Source: Actinomycetes bacterium (GTDB lineage: Bacteria; Actinomycetota; Actinomycetes; Actinomycetales; Cellulomonadaceae). Taken from it: a stretch of 5,297 nt of DNA. The position numbers and the translations under genes are program-made. Positions 1 to 5,297 of this stretch are shown here, in pieces (positions within the stretch are counted from its first letter, which is position 1; each line of letters starts with the position of its first letter). Under the pieces are notes generated by a model. It had not been told where the DNA came from, ran no database searches, and saw only the letters and a list, made by a program, of their open reading frames with translations. The DNA is taken from the NCBI GenBank assembly GCA_021793115.1, contig JAJYTJ010000218.1:1-5297 (forward strand), in the 5' to 3' direction.

Positions 1-953
1 GACCCCACGCCACCCCGGAGCGCATCACCGCCGAGGCCTCGCGCCGCGCCGCCCAGGCCCGGGCGGCCCGCGCCGCCGCCGCCGCGCGCCGCGCCGCCGC
101 CGCCCGTCGTCGTGCCCTGCTCGCCGTGGTGCTGCTCGTCGCGACCGTCGCGGGCTGGACCGCCGTCGGGCTGGTGCCCGCGGCGTCCGTGATCCTCGGC
201 GTCGCGCCCAGCGCGCTGCTCGCACTCGTCCTGGGCGCCGGGCGGCGCGCGGTGATCGCGGGCAAGCGGAACGACGAAGCCCTGGCACGCCAGATCGCCG
301 AGGCCGAGGAGGTCGCGGCGCGGCCCCGCTCGGGCGTGATCCGCACCGTCGCCCCGGCCGCGCCGGCGGCCCCCACCAGCGCCGCGGTGCCCACCGCGCC
401 GGCCGTGACAGCGCCCGTGCGCGCCTCTGCCAAGGGCAAGGCCACGCAGACGCCCAGCTGCTTCGCCACCGAGTCGCCGTCGGCGCCCGTGGCCAAGGTC
501 ACCGGCCGCGCGGTGCGGCCGAGTGACGCCAACACCGAGGTGTTCCAGGCCATCGTCGCCGACCGCGGCGAGAAGGGTGCCGCGGCGCGGCACGTCACCG
601 GGCAGGTGCCCGTGGTGGCCGAGCCTGCCGCCACGGCGCCCGCAGCGTCCGTCCCGGGCCCGTCGTCTGGCAAGGTCTCTGAGGCCGACGAGGCCGGGCA
701 CGAGGCGTGGGCGCCCGTGCCGGTGCCGCGCCCGACGTACACGACGAAGCCGGCGGCGCCCCGGCGCGAGCCGGTGCCCCTCGGCGAGGTGGAGGGCTCG
801 ACCACCGCCCGCGCGGCCGAGCCGCCGGCCTCCTCGTCGGACGTCGCGTCGGACGCGGACGAGGCGCTCGTCACCCCGCAGCCGCCGGCCGAGGGCACCG
901 CGAGCATCGACCTCAACGCCGTGCTGGCCAAGCGCCGGGCCTCCGGACTGTAG
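1..953 (+). CDS. glpR: GlpR/SepX-family divisome membrane protein (gephyrin-like Glp receptor), 5'-partial
   Basis: The reading frame is open from the left edge (first whole codon at 3) to TAG at 951-953, giving the last 316 residues; the start lies outside the window. Seen: an Ala/Arg-rich basic stretch (residues 1-36), two adjacent hydrophobic helices (about 38-58 and 61-79) joined by a short Pro-containing turn, then a basic RR...GKR boundary and a long Ala/Pro-rich, probably disordered tail. The tail contains a distinctive WAPVPVPRPTY patch (residues 236-246) and ends in SIDLNAVLAKRR. The helix pair preceded by poly-Arg and the W-x-PVP-x-PTY patch recall Streptomyces SepX and corynebacterial GLPR (not the glycerol repressor of the same name). 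Those proteins act at the division septum; GLPR binds the moonlighting MoeA-like protein Glp. In many actinomycetes the gene follows glp and a rimJ-type acetyltransferase, which cannot be checked here. The family call rests on remembered motifs; a generic Ala/Pro-rich membrane protein is the alternative. Confidence 0.7.
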   Translation, partial: PHATPERITAEASRRAAQARAARAAAAARRAAAARRRALLAVVLLVATVAGWTAVGLVPAASVILGVAPSALLALVLGAGRRAVIAGKRNDEALARQIAEAEEVAARPRSGVIRTVAPAAPAAPTSAAVPTAPAVTAPVRASAKGKATQTPSCFATESPSAPVAKVTGRAVRPSDANTEVFQAIVADRGEKGAAARHVTGQVPVVAEPAATAPAASVPGPSSGKVSEADEAGHEAWAPVPVPRPTYTTKPAAPRREPVPLGEVEGSTTARAAEPPASSSDVASDADEALVTPQPPAEGTASIDLNAVLAKRRASGL

Positions 954-984
954 CCGGGCGGGCGGTCAGGAGGCGCCTGCCCGG
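954..984 (+). other. Stem-loop directly after the glpR stop codon
   Basis: The 11-base arms at 954-964 (CCGGGCGGGCG) and 974-984 (CGCCTGCCCGG) pair along their full length with one G-U, around a 9-base loop. The stem begins on the base after TAG. No T-run follows, so it is not a classical intrinsic terminator. It may be a U-tract-less terminator or a 3'-end protecting structure for the upstream mRNA. It also covers the place where a -35 box for the tRNA would lie. The structure is seen in the sequence; its role is inferred. Confidence 0.55.
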
Positions 985-989
985 GGTGC

Positions 990-995
990 TACTCT
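990..995 (+). promoter_or_regulatory. Candidate -10 box for tRNA-Ala
   Basis: TACTCT fits the TANNNT pattern of actinobacterial vegetative promoters and ends 14 bases before the mature tRNA, giving a short 5' leader for RNase P. No convincing -35 hexamer lies 16-18 bases upstream, because that position falls in the preceding stem-loop. The tRNA could instead be transcribed by read-through from glpR. Confidence 0.35.
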
Positions 996-1009
996 GATCG
1001 CCGCAGTTT

Positions 1010-1082
1010 GGGGCTGTGGCGCAGCTGGTAGCGCGTCTCGTTCGCAACGAGAAGGTCGCCGGTTCGAATCCGGTCAGCTCCA
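1010..1082 (+). tRNA. tRNA-Ala (anticodon CGC)
   Basis: This is a complete 73-base cloverleaf. The acceptor stem is GGGGCTG/CAGCTCC with seven pairs, including G3-U70, the classic alanine identity pair. The D stem is GCGC/GCGC around an eight-base AGCTGGTA loop. The anticodon stem is TCTCG/CGAGA with loop TTCGCAA, placing anticodon CGC at 1043-1045, which reads GCG. The variable loop is AGGTC. The T stem GCCGG/CCGGT closes with a G-U pair around TTCGAAT. The discriminator base is A at 1082. CCA is not encoded and must be added after transcription. GCG codons are abundant in the neighbouring genes, so this species should be in demand. No integrase gene or repeated tRNA 3' end is visible, so there is no sign that an element uses it as an attachment site here. 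Confidence 0.97.
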
Positions 1083-1089
1083 CGCACGA

Positions 1090-1132
1090 GGGCCTCCGAC
1101 CCGGGTGAAAGCCCAGGTCGGAGGCCCTTTTT
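1090..1132 (+). terminator. Intrinsic terminator of tRNA-Ala
   Basis: A perfect 12-bp stem (GGGCCTCCGACC at 1090-1101 with 1116-1127) is followed at once by five T at 1128-1132. After a C-A mismatch the stem can continue inside the loop with GGGT/GCCC, closing on a GAAA tetraloop at 1107-1110. It starts seven bases after the tRNA discriminator. Read from the minus strand there is no T-run past the stem, so it should terminate the converging dehydrogenase transcript poorly, if at all. Confidence 0.93.
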
Positions 1133-1147
1133 CATGACTGTGGGCGG

Positions 1148-3046
1148 TCACGGCGTTCGTGGGGCGATCCAGGGGCCGGTGCCCTCGGAGACGTCGACGA
1201 TGCCGTCCTCGACCCATCGCAGCCGGCCGGTCAGCACCGTGGCGGCGAGCCGGTCGTCGGAGGCGGTGGTGGGCCCGCGCAGGCCGCGGAACAGCTCCTC
1301 GACCCGCACCCGGGACTGGGCGCAGAAGGCATCGGCGAGGGCCACGGCGTCGCGGCCGTGGGCCGGGTCGTCGCGACGCATCGCGGCGGCCCGGGTGCAC
1401 ACCGCGGACATCGCGAACAGCTCGGCGCCGATGTCGACGATGCGACCCAGCACCACCTGCTTGCGCTCGAGGCGGGCCTGGTAGCGGGCCATCGCGTAGA
1501 ACGTGTGCCGGGCCAGCGAGCGGGAGGACCGCTCGACGAACCGCACGTGGCGGGCCAGCCGCCCGAAGTCGCGGTAGGCACCCGGGCGCGAGCCCTCCCC
1601 GGTGAGCAGGGTCGGGAACCAGCGGGCGTAGAAGCGGCCCGCGCCGGCGGCGGCGCGGGCCTTGGCGCCGAGGGAGGCGTCGCGCGAGGCGAGGTCACCC
1701 GCGGCGGCCAGGTGGGCGTCCACCGCCTCACGGGCGATGAACAGCCGCATGATCTCCGACGAGCCCTCGAAGATGCGGTTGATCCGCATGTCCCGCAGCA
1801 GCTGCTCCGCGGCGACCGCGCGCTCACCGCGCGCCGCCAGCGAGTCGGCGCTCTCGTAGCCGCGCCCGCCGCGGATCTGCACCAGCTCGTCGGCCACGCG
1901 GTAGCCCATCTCGCTGGCCCACAGCTTGGCCAGGGCCGCCTCGATGCGCACATCCTTCTGCCCGGCGTCCGCCAGCCGCGCGGACAGCTCGAACACCGAC
2001 TCCAGTGCGAACGTCGTGGCGGCGATGAAGGCCAGCTTGGTCCCGATCGCTTCGTGCTCGCCCACCGGCCGGCCCCACTGCACCCGCTCGGCCGACCACT
2101 GCCGGGCGATGGACAGCGCCCACTTGCTGCCGCCCGCGCAGATCGCCGGGATCGACAGCCGCCCGGTGTTGAGGGTGGTCAGCGCGATCTTCAGCCCCTC
2201 GCCCTCGCGTCCCAGCCGGTTGGTGGCCGGCACCCGCACCTGCCGGAACCGGGTGACGCCGTTCTCCATCCCGCGCAGGCCCATGAAGTGGTTGCGGTGC
2301 TCGACGGTGATGCCGGGCGTGGCGGCCTCGACGACGAACGCGCTGATGCCGCCCCGTTGCCCGTCGTGCGGCGGCACGACCGCCATCACCACGAGCAGCT
2401 CGGCGATCGGGCCGTTGGTGGTCCACAGCTTCACGCCGTCCAGCAGGTAGGCGCTGCCGTCGTCGGTCGGGGTGGCGGTGGTGCCGAGCCGGGCAGGGTC
2501 CGAGCCGACGTCGGGCTCGGTGAGCAGGAACGCGGAGATCGCACCCGCAGCACAGCGCGGCAGGTACGCCTGCTTCTGCTCGGGGCTGCCGAACATGCGG
2601 ACGGGTTCGGGCACCCCGATGGACTGGTGCGCGGACAGCAGCGCGCCCAGGCTCGGGTTCACCGAGCTGACGAGCATCAACGCCCGGCCGTAGTCGACGA
2701 GCGACAGTCCCAGGCCGCCGTACCGCTGCGGGATCTTCATGCCGAACGCGCCGACGCGCGCCAGCGCGGCGATCGCCTCGTCGGGCACGTGGTCCGCACG
2801 CTCGATCGCCGGGCCGTCGATGGTGCCCAGCACCTCGAGCAGCGCCTGGCGGAACTTCGCGCCGCGCTCCGCGGCGTCCGGGTCGGGCGCCGGGTACGGG
2901 TGGATGAGCCCGATGTCGAACGCGCCGAGGTACAGCCCCTTGGCGAAGCTCGGTCGGGTCCACTGCTGTTCCCGGGCCGCCTCGGCGACCTCACGGGCCT
3001 TCCGCTCTCCGGCGGTGGGGGTCTGGTCCACGGTGCCGCTGCTCAC
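1148..3046 (-). CDS. Acyl-CoA dehydrogenase, long VLCAD/ACAD9-like (FadE-type)
   Basis: This is an FAD-dependent oxidoreductase predicted to introduce the trans-2 double bond into acyl-CoA, the first step of beta-oxidation, passing electrons to electron-transfer flavoprotein. I choose the GTG at 3044-3046 (632 residues) because an ideal GGGGAGG lies six bases upstream. A longer frame to a GTG at 3121 exists but lacks such a site and would cross the candidate promoter. Seen in order (632-residue numbering): a basic N-terminal segment containing RPSFAKGLYLG; the helical N-domain with GAFGMKIPQRYGGLGLS (about 99-115); the flavin-binding beta domain with LLTEPDVGSDPAR (174-186) and KLWTTNG (206-212); the C-terminal helical domain with QWGRPVGEHEAIG and QIRGGRGYE; and RIFEGSSEI, where Glu427 (codon 1766-1768) matches the MCAD/VLCAD catalytic base. 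About 200 further residues resemble the C-terminal extension of VLCAD/ACAD9, well beyond the roughly 380-400 residues of short- and medium-chain enzymes. Chain-length preference cannot be read. No ETF, thiolase or CoA ligase gene is adjacent. TGA is at 1148-1150. Confidence 0.93.
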   Translation of the reverse strand: MSSGTVDQTPTAGERKAREVAEAAREQQWTRPSFAKGLYLGAFDIGLIHPYPAPDPDAAERGAKFRQALLEVLGTIDGPAIERADHVPDEAIAALARVGAFGMKIPQRYGGLGLSLVDYGRALMLVSSVNPSLGALLSAHQSIGVPEPVRMFGSPEQKQAYLPRCAAGAISAFLLTEPDVGSDPARLGTTATPTDDGSAYLLDGVKLWTTNGPIAELLVVMAVVPPHDGQRGGISAFVVEAATPGITVEHRNHFMGLRGMENGVTRFRQVRVPATNRLGREGEGLKIALTTLNTGRLSIPAICAGGSKWALSIARQWSAERVQWGRPVGEHEAIGTKLAFIAATTFALESVFELSARLADAGQKDVRIEAALAKLWASEMGYRVADELVQIRGGRGYESADSLAARGERAVAAEQLLRDMRINRIFEGSSEIMRLFIAREAVDAHLAAAGDLASRDASLGAKARAAAGAGRFYARWFPTLLTGEGSRPGAYRDFGRLARHVRFVERSSRSLARHTFYAMARYQARLERKQVVLGRIVDIGAELFAMSAVCTRAAAMRRDDPAHGRDAVALADAFCAQSRVRVEELFRGLRGPTTASDDRLAATVLTGRLRWVEDGIVDVSEGTGPWIAPRTP

Positions 3047-3052
3047 GACGAG

Positions 3053-3059
3053 CCTCCCC
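3053..3059 (-). promoter_or_regulatory. Ribosome binding site that decides the dehydrogenase start
   Basis: Read on the minus strand this is GGGGAGG, six bases before the GTG at 3044-3046. It is strongly complementary to the 16S rRNA 3' end and selects this GTG over the upstream GTG at 3119-3121 and the downstream GTG at 3029-3031. Confidence 0.8.
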
Positions 3060-3098
3060 AGCGGGACCCGCACCGAACGGGCCGGCCGCTCGATGTCG

Positions 3099-3104
3099 AT
3101 GCTA
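3099..3104 (-). promoter_or_regulatory. Candidate -10 box for the dehydrogenase gene
   Basis: On the minus strand this reads TAGCAT, a TANNNT match within a short locally AT-richer patch (GTTAGCATCGACATCG) of an otherwise very GC-rich gap. It would place the transcript start near 3092 and leave a leader of about 45 bases before the GTG. No recognisable -35 hexamer lies 16-18 bases upstream, so the call is weak. Confidence 0.25.
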
Positions 3105-3125
3105 ACGACGCATGCGCGCACTGCG

Positions 3126-3168
3126 CGCGGGGACGCGGGGACGTCCCGCGGGGCGGGGCGTCCCCGCG
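3126..3168 (-). other. Strong GC-rich stem-loop with CGGGGACG repeats (possible terminator or operator)
   Basis: The perfect 11-base arms at 3126-3136 (CGCGGGGACGC) and 3158-3168 enclose a 21-base loop. The loop contains the palindrome GGGACGTCCC (3138-3147), so alternative folds are possible. It begins three bases after the importer lipoprotein's stop codon, where a terminator is expected, but no T-run follows on the minus strand. The 8-mer CGGGGACG occurs twice in tandem (3128-3135 and 3136-3143) and once inverted (3159-3166), which also suits a protein-binding site upstream of the dehydrogenase promoter. The role is undecided. Confidence 0.5.
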
Positions 3169-3171
3169 ACC

Positions 3172-4170
3172 TCAGTCCTGCGGCAGGACGAGGGCCTTCG
3201 TGTCGACCGGCTTGTCGATCATCCCGTTGGCCAGCATGAACTGCTGGGTCGCCGCCAGGTCGGCCAGGTCCGCGTCGGTGACCTTCTGGCTGAAGTCGTA
3301 CTGCGGGTACATCGCACGGACCGCGTCCGGCGTCAGCCCCGTGGCCGCCGCGGCCATGGCGACCGTGTCGTCGGGGTGTGCGGCCATGTACGCCAGCACG
3401 GTGCGGTGCGCCTGGACGAACTCGCGGACGACGTCGGGGTGGGCGGTGGCGAACGTCCGGCTGGTGGCGTCGACGATGGTGGCGCCGACGAGCCCGGTGC
3501 CGTCGGTGACCTTCGTGTCACCGGCGGCGAGCGCCTGGGAGGCGGCCGGACCGGCGAGGAGCGCGACGTCGGCGCTGCCGTTCGCCAGGGCGGCCTGCGC
3601 GGCCGGGATCGTCATGTTGACGAAGTTGACGTCCTTGGCCGTCAGGCCGGCCGTCGCCAGGTAGGCCAGCAGCAGCTGGTGCAGGATCGTGCCCTTCGGA
3701 CCGGCGATCGTCTTGCCCTTGAGCGCGGCGGCCGACGTCGGGCCGTGGGGGCCCGCGACGAGCATGAACGCCTTCGGCGACCGGCTGTAGGTGTCGACGA
3801 TCGCGATGTCGGCGCCGTTCGCGGCGGCCAGGATGACCGAGGTCGCGCCGACGGCGAAGAGGAACTGGATGTTCCCGGAGGCGAGGGCGGCCGTCTGGTC
3901 CGGGCCCGTCGTGAGGTTGGAGTAGGTCACCGAGACCCCGGGGCCGAACGAGTCGGAGAACGCGTCGATCTTCCGCTCGACGATCGAGGGCACGTTGAGG
4001 GGTGACGTCACGTAGGTGACGGCGATCTTGTCGATCTTCGGCCCTGGTGCGGAACTGGCGGCCGGGGCGGCCGTGTGCTGCGTGGCGGCGGCCTGCGGTG
4101 TGCTGCACCCCGCCAGCATGGCGGTGGTCAGTGCGAGCGCGACGAGCAGCGCCGGGGTCTTTCTCCTCAT
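3172..4170 (-). CDS. ABC transporter substrate-binding lipoprotein (NMT1/SsuA-TauA-like)
   Basis: This is a 332-residue solute-binding protein that would deliver a small molecule to the membrane importer encoded just upstream. The N-terminus has a basic MRRK, a hydrophobic core and the lipobox LAGC, with Cys22 the predicted lipidated residue, so it is anchored outside the cytoplasmic membrane. A low-complexity Ala/Thr/Pro linker (about 25-45) follows, then the mature domain opening with KIAVTYVTSPLNVPSIVE. Typical NMT1/SsuA-like features are ALASGNIQFLFAVG, LKGKTIAGPKGTILHQLLLAYL and AQAALANGSADVALLAGPAA, the usual hinge and ligand-lobe segments of periplasmic-binding-protein type II folds that bind sulfonates, taurine, nitrate or thiamine precursors. 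The ligand cannot be assigned. ATG at 4168-4170 overlaps the ATPase stop as ATGA, with GAGGG (4178-4182) seven bases upstream, so translation is probably coupled to the ATPase. Its length is normal for the family. TGA is at 3172-3174. Confidence 0.88.
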   Translation of the reverse strand: MRRKTPALLVALALTTAMLAGCSTPQAAATQHTAAPAASSAPGPKIDKIAVTYVTSPLNVPSIVERKIDAFSDSFGPGVSVTYSNLTTGPDQTAALASGNIQFLFAVGATSVILAAANGADIAIVDTYSRSPKAFMLVAGPHGPTSAAALKGKTIAGPKGTILHQLLLAYLATAGLTAKDVNFVNMTIPAAQAALANGSADVALLAGPAASQALAAGDTKVTDGTGLVGATIVDATSRTFATAHPDVVREFVQAHRTVLAYMAAHPDDTVAMAAAATGLTPDAVRAMYPQYDFSQKVTDADLADLAATQQFMLANGMIDKPVDTKALVLPQD

Positions 4171-4871
4171 GGCTGTTCCCTCTGCAACGTGGTGCGGACG
4201 AGTCCGGCGAGCTCGCGGTCCGGCTCCCGGGTGCGGTCCCCGGCGGTCCGGGGCACGGTGTGGTCCGCGGCGATCCGGCCGCGGTTCAGGACGACGACGC
4301 GGTCGCCCAGGTAGAGCGCCTCGTCGAGGCTGTGGGTGACGAACAGGACGTTCATGGCCGTGGTGCGCTGCACGTGCAGCAGCAGCTCCTGCATGTCCTG
4401 CCGGGTCTGGTGGTCGAGCGCGGCGAAGGGCTCGTCCATGAGGACGAGTGACGGCCCGTTCGCGAGCGCCCGCGCCAGGGCCACCCGATGCTGCATGCCG
4501 CCCGAGAGCTGGTGGGGCAGCGCGTCCTCGAACCCCGCCAGCCCGGTGAGCGCGAGGAGCCGTGCGCTGTCACACCGCCCGCGCCGCTGACCCAGCGTCA
4601 CGTTCTGCGTGGCGGTGAGCCAGGGCATGAGGCGTGGCTCCTGGAAGACCATCCCGGTCCGTCCGTCGCCCCGGACCCGGACCACGCCGGCGTCGGGCGT
4701 GTCCATGCCGGCGACGAGCCGCAGCAGCGTCGTCTTGCCGCACCCGCTGCGGCCGAGAACCACCGTGACGCCGTCGCGCTGCACGAAGTCGAGCCCTGTC
4801 AGCACCGGCACGGTGCGACCGCGCACGGTGTAGCTCTTGTGCAGGTCTGTGATCTCAGCGCCAGCTGTCAT
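4167..4871 (-). CDS. ABC transporter ATP-binding protein (SsuB/TauB-like)
   Basis: This is a 234-residue cytoplasmic ATPase that would power the importer formed with its neighbours. All nucleotide-binding motifs are intact: Walker [10 protein letters not shown] (40-48), Q-loop [10 protein letters not shown] (Gln77), signature LSGGMQHR (122-129), Walker B LVLMDEP (Asp146, catalytic Glu147), D-loop ALD (151-153) and H-loop His180 in VTHSLDEAL. The [10 protein letters not shown] segment and the short length, without a regulatory C-terminal domain, are typical of the nitrate/sulfonate/taurine subfamily rather than sugar or amino-acid importers. The start is the ATG at 4869-4871, where the ATPase fold begins ([11 protein letters not shown]) and a GGGGGA motif sits just upstream. 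A longer frame reaching about 5069 exists but lies wholly over the permease gene and reads as low-complexity shadow. It overlaps the permease by 17 bp upstream and the lipoprotein gene by 4 bp downstream. Confidence 0.93.
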   Translation of the reverse strand: MTAGAEITDLHKSYTVRGRTVPVLTGLDFVQRDGVTVVLGRSGCGKTTLLRLVAGMDTPDAGVVRVRGDGRTGMVFQEPRLMPWLTATQNVTLGQRRGRCDSARLLALTGLAGFEDALPHQLSGGMQHRVALARALANGPSLVLMDEPFAALDHQTRQDMQELLLHVQRTTAMNVLFVTHSLDEALYLGDRVVVLNRGRIAADHTVPRTAGDRTREPDRELAGLVRTTLQREQP

Positions 4872-5297
4872 CGATCCCCCAGCGCAGGCTGCGACGGATG
4901 ACCAGGGCGAACAGCCGGTCGGTCGCGATGCCGACGAGGCCGATGACGACGATCCCGACGATGACCTTGTCGGCGCGCGACATCTGCTCGGCGTCGACGA
5001 TGAGGAAGCCCAGGCCGGAGGCCGCCGCGAACATCTCGGCGCCGACGAGGGCGCGCCACGCGTAGCCAAGGCTGATCCGCATGCCGACGAGGACGTCCGG
5101 CAGCGCGTGCGGCAGCTGGATGAGGACGAACGTGCGGGCGCGGGAGAGGTGCAGCGAGGTGCCGACGTCGAGCAGGTCCTGGCCGCAGGACCGCAGGCCC
5201 TTGGTGATGCCCATGGACATCGGGAAGAACGCGGTCAGCACGATGACGACGAGCTTGGGGGTCTCGCCGATGCCGAACCACAGGATGAGCAGCGGGA
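4855..5297 (-). CDS. ABC transporter permease (SsuC/TauC-like), N-terminus outside window
   Basis: The visible part is the C-terminal 146 residues of an integral membrane permease of the binding-protein-dependent type; the frame is still open at the right edge. It begins with LLILWFGIGE, a hallmark of nitrate/sulfonate/taurine permeases, running into a membrane helix (IVLTAFFPMSMGI). A cytoplasmic coupling loop of EAA type follows (DVGTSLHLSRARTFVLIQLP), then PHALPDVLVGMR, and two more hydrophobic segments (around LVGAEMFAAASGLGFLIV and VIVGIVVIGLVGIATDRLFALVI). The C-terminus [13 protein letters not shown] is typical. The position usually held by the invariant EAA-loop Gly is His here (codon 5149-5151). 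The gene overlaps the ATPase start by 17 bp. By analogy it works as a homodimer with two ATPase subunits. The operon promoter must lie beyond the window. TGA is at 4855-4857. Confidence 0.9.
   Translation of the reverse strand, partial: PLLILWFGIGETPKLVVIVLTAFFPMSMGITKGLRSCGQDLLDVGTSLHLSRARTFVLIQLPHALPDVLVGMRISLGYAWRALVGAEMFAAASGLGFLIVDAEQMSRADKVIVGIVVIGLVGIATDRLFALVIRRSLRWGIDDSWR
4875..4881 (-). promoter_or_regulatory. Ribosome binding site of the ATPase gene
   Basis: On the minus strand this reads TGGGGGA, three bases before the ATG at 4869-4871 and inside the end of the permease gene. It supports this ATG as the start and the 17-bp coding overlap. The spacing is slightly short and the core is G-rich rather than a perfect AGGAGG. 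Confidence 0.55.

Noticed and set aside
51..118. GCC-rich near-repeat that might be a tandem repeat or structural element
   Set aside because: It is explained by the Ala/Arg-rich basic stretch encoded in the glpR frame; it has no regular period beyond codon use.
1010..1082. tRNA-Ala as an integration site of a mobile element
   Set aside because: No integrase gene and no repeated copy of the tRNA 3' end is visible in the window, and the terminator directly follows the intact tRNA.
523..1137. Plus-strand open frame running across the glpR end and the tRNA gene
   Set aside because: It is Arg/Pro-rich shadow sequence of glpR and reads straight through a tRNA and into its terminator.
1358..3664. 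A 768-codon open frame on the plus strand, antisense to the dehydrogenase and part of the lipoprotein gene
   Set aside because: It spans two well-supported genes and an intergenic gap on the other strand, its translation is low-complexity Arg/Gly/Ala/His-rich with no domain, and long stop-free antisense frames are expected at this GC content.
3112..4005. Plus-strand 297-codon frame antisense to the substrate-binding protein
   Set aside because: It is a Gly/Arg/Val/Asp-rich mirror of the minus-strand lipoprotein gene, with no recognisable motif.
4872..5069. N-terminal extension of the ATPase by 66 codons
   Set aside because: The added residues are Ser/Arg/Ala low complexity, lie wholly over the conserved permease gene, and the ATPase fold starts right after the ATG at 4871, which has its own ribosome binding site.

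Overview
This very GC-rich window, with coding regions dominated by G or C at third codon positions, fits a high-GC actinobacterium. A Micrococcales relative is my guess from overall protein style. The genes look chromosomal and vertically inherited. I see no transposase, integrase, CRISPR array, plasmid or phage gene.

Layout. (1) Positions 1-953, plus strand: the C-terminal 316 residues of a membrane protein I assign to the actinobacterial GlpR/SepX family. These are divisome-associated membrane proteins and receptors of the gephyrin-like protein Glp. (2) Positions 954-1132, plus strand: an 11-bp hairpin directly after the stop codon, a candidate -10 box, a complete tRNA-Ala(CGC) at 1010-1082, and a textbook intrinsic terminator. 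(3) Positions 1148-3046, minus strand, converging on the tRNA: a 632-residue acyl-CoA dehydrogenase of the long VLCAD/ACAD9-like type, with all hallmark motifs and a start fixed by a strong ribosome binding site. (4) Positions 3047-3171: a non-coding gap with a repeat-rich hairpin and a weak candidate promoter for the dehydrogenase. (5) Positions 3172-5297, minus strand: an ABC importer operon of the nitrate/sulfonate/taurine (NMT1/SsuABC) class, in the order permease (partial, running off the right edge), ATPase, substrate-binding lipoprotein. The genes overlap by 17 bp and then 4 bp (ATGA), so translation is probably coupled.

How the parts work together. The three importer genes form one transport machine: a lipoprotein that catches the solute, a membrane channel and an ATP-driven motor. 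The substrate cannot be read from the sequence. The dehydrogenase lies 125 bp downstream on the same strand, with a strong hairpin between, so it is probably a separate unit. It would carry out the first oxidation step of acyl-CoA breakdown with FAD. The GlpR/SepX gene and tRNA are unrelated housekeeping functions on the opposite strand.

I found no clear sign of a previously undescribed system. The points most worth checking are the hairpin between the GlpR/SepX stop codon and the tRNA, the three-copy CGGGGACG hairpin upstream of the dehydrogenase, the His replacing the usual Gly in the permease EAA loop, and the importer's unknown substrate.
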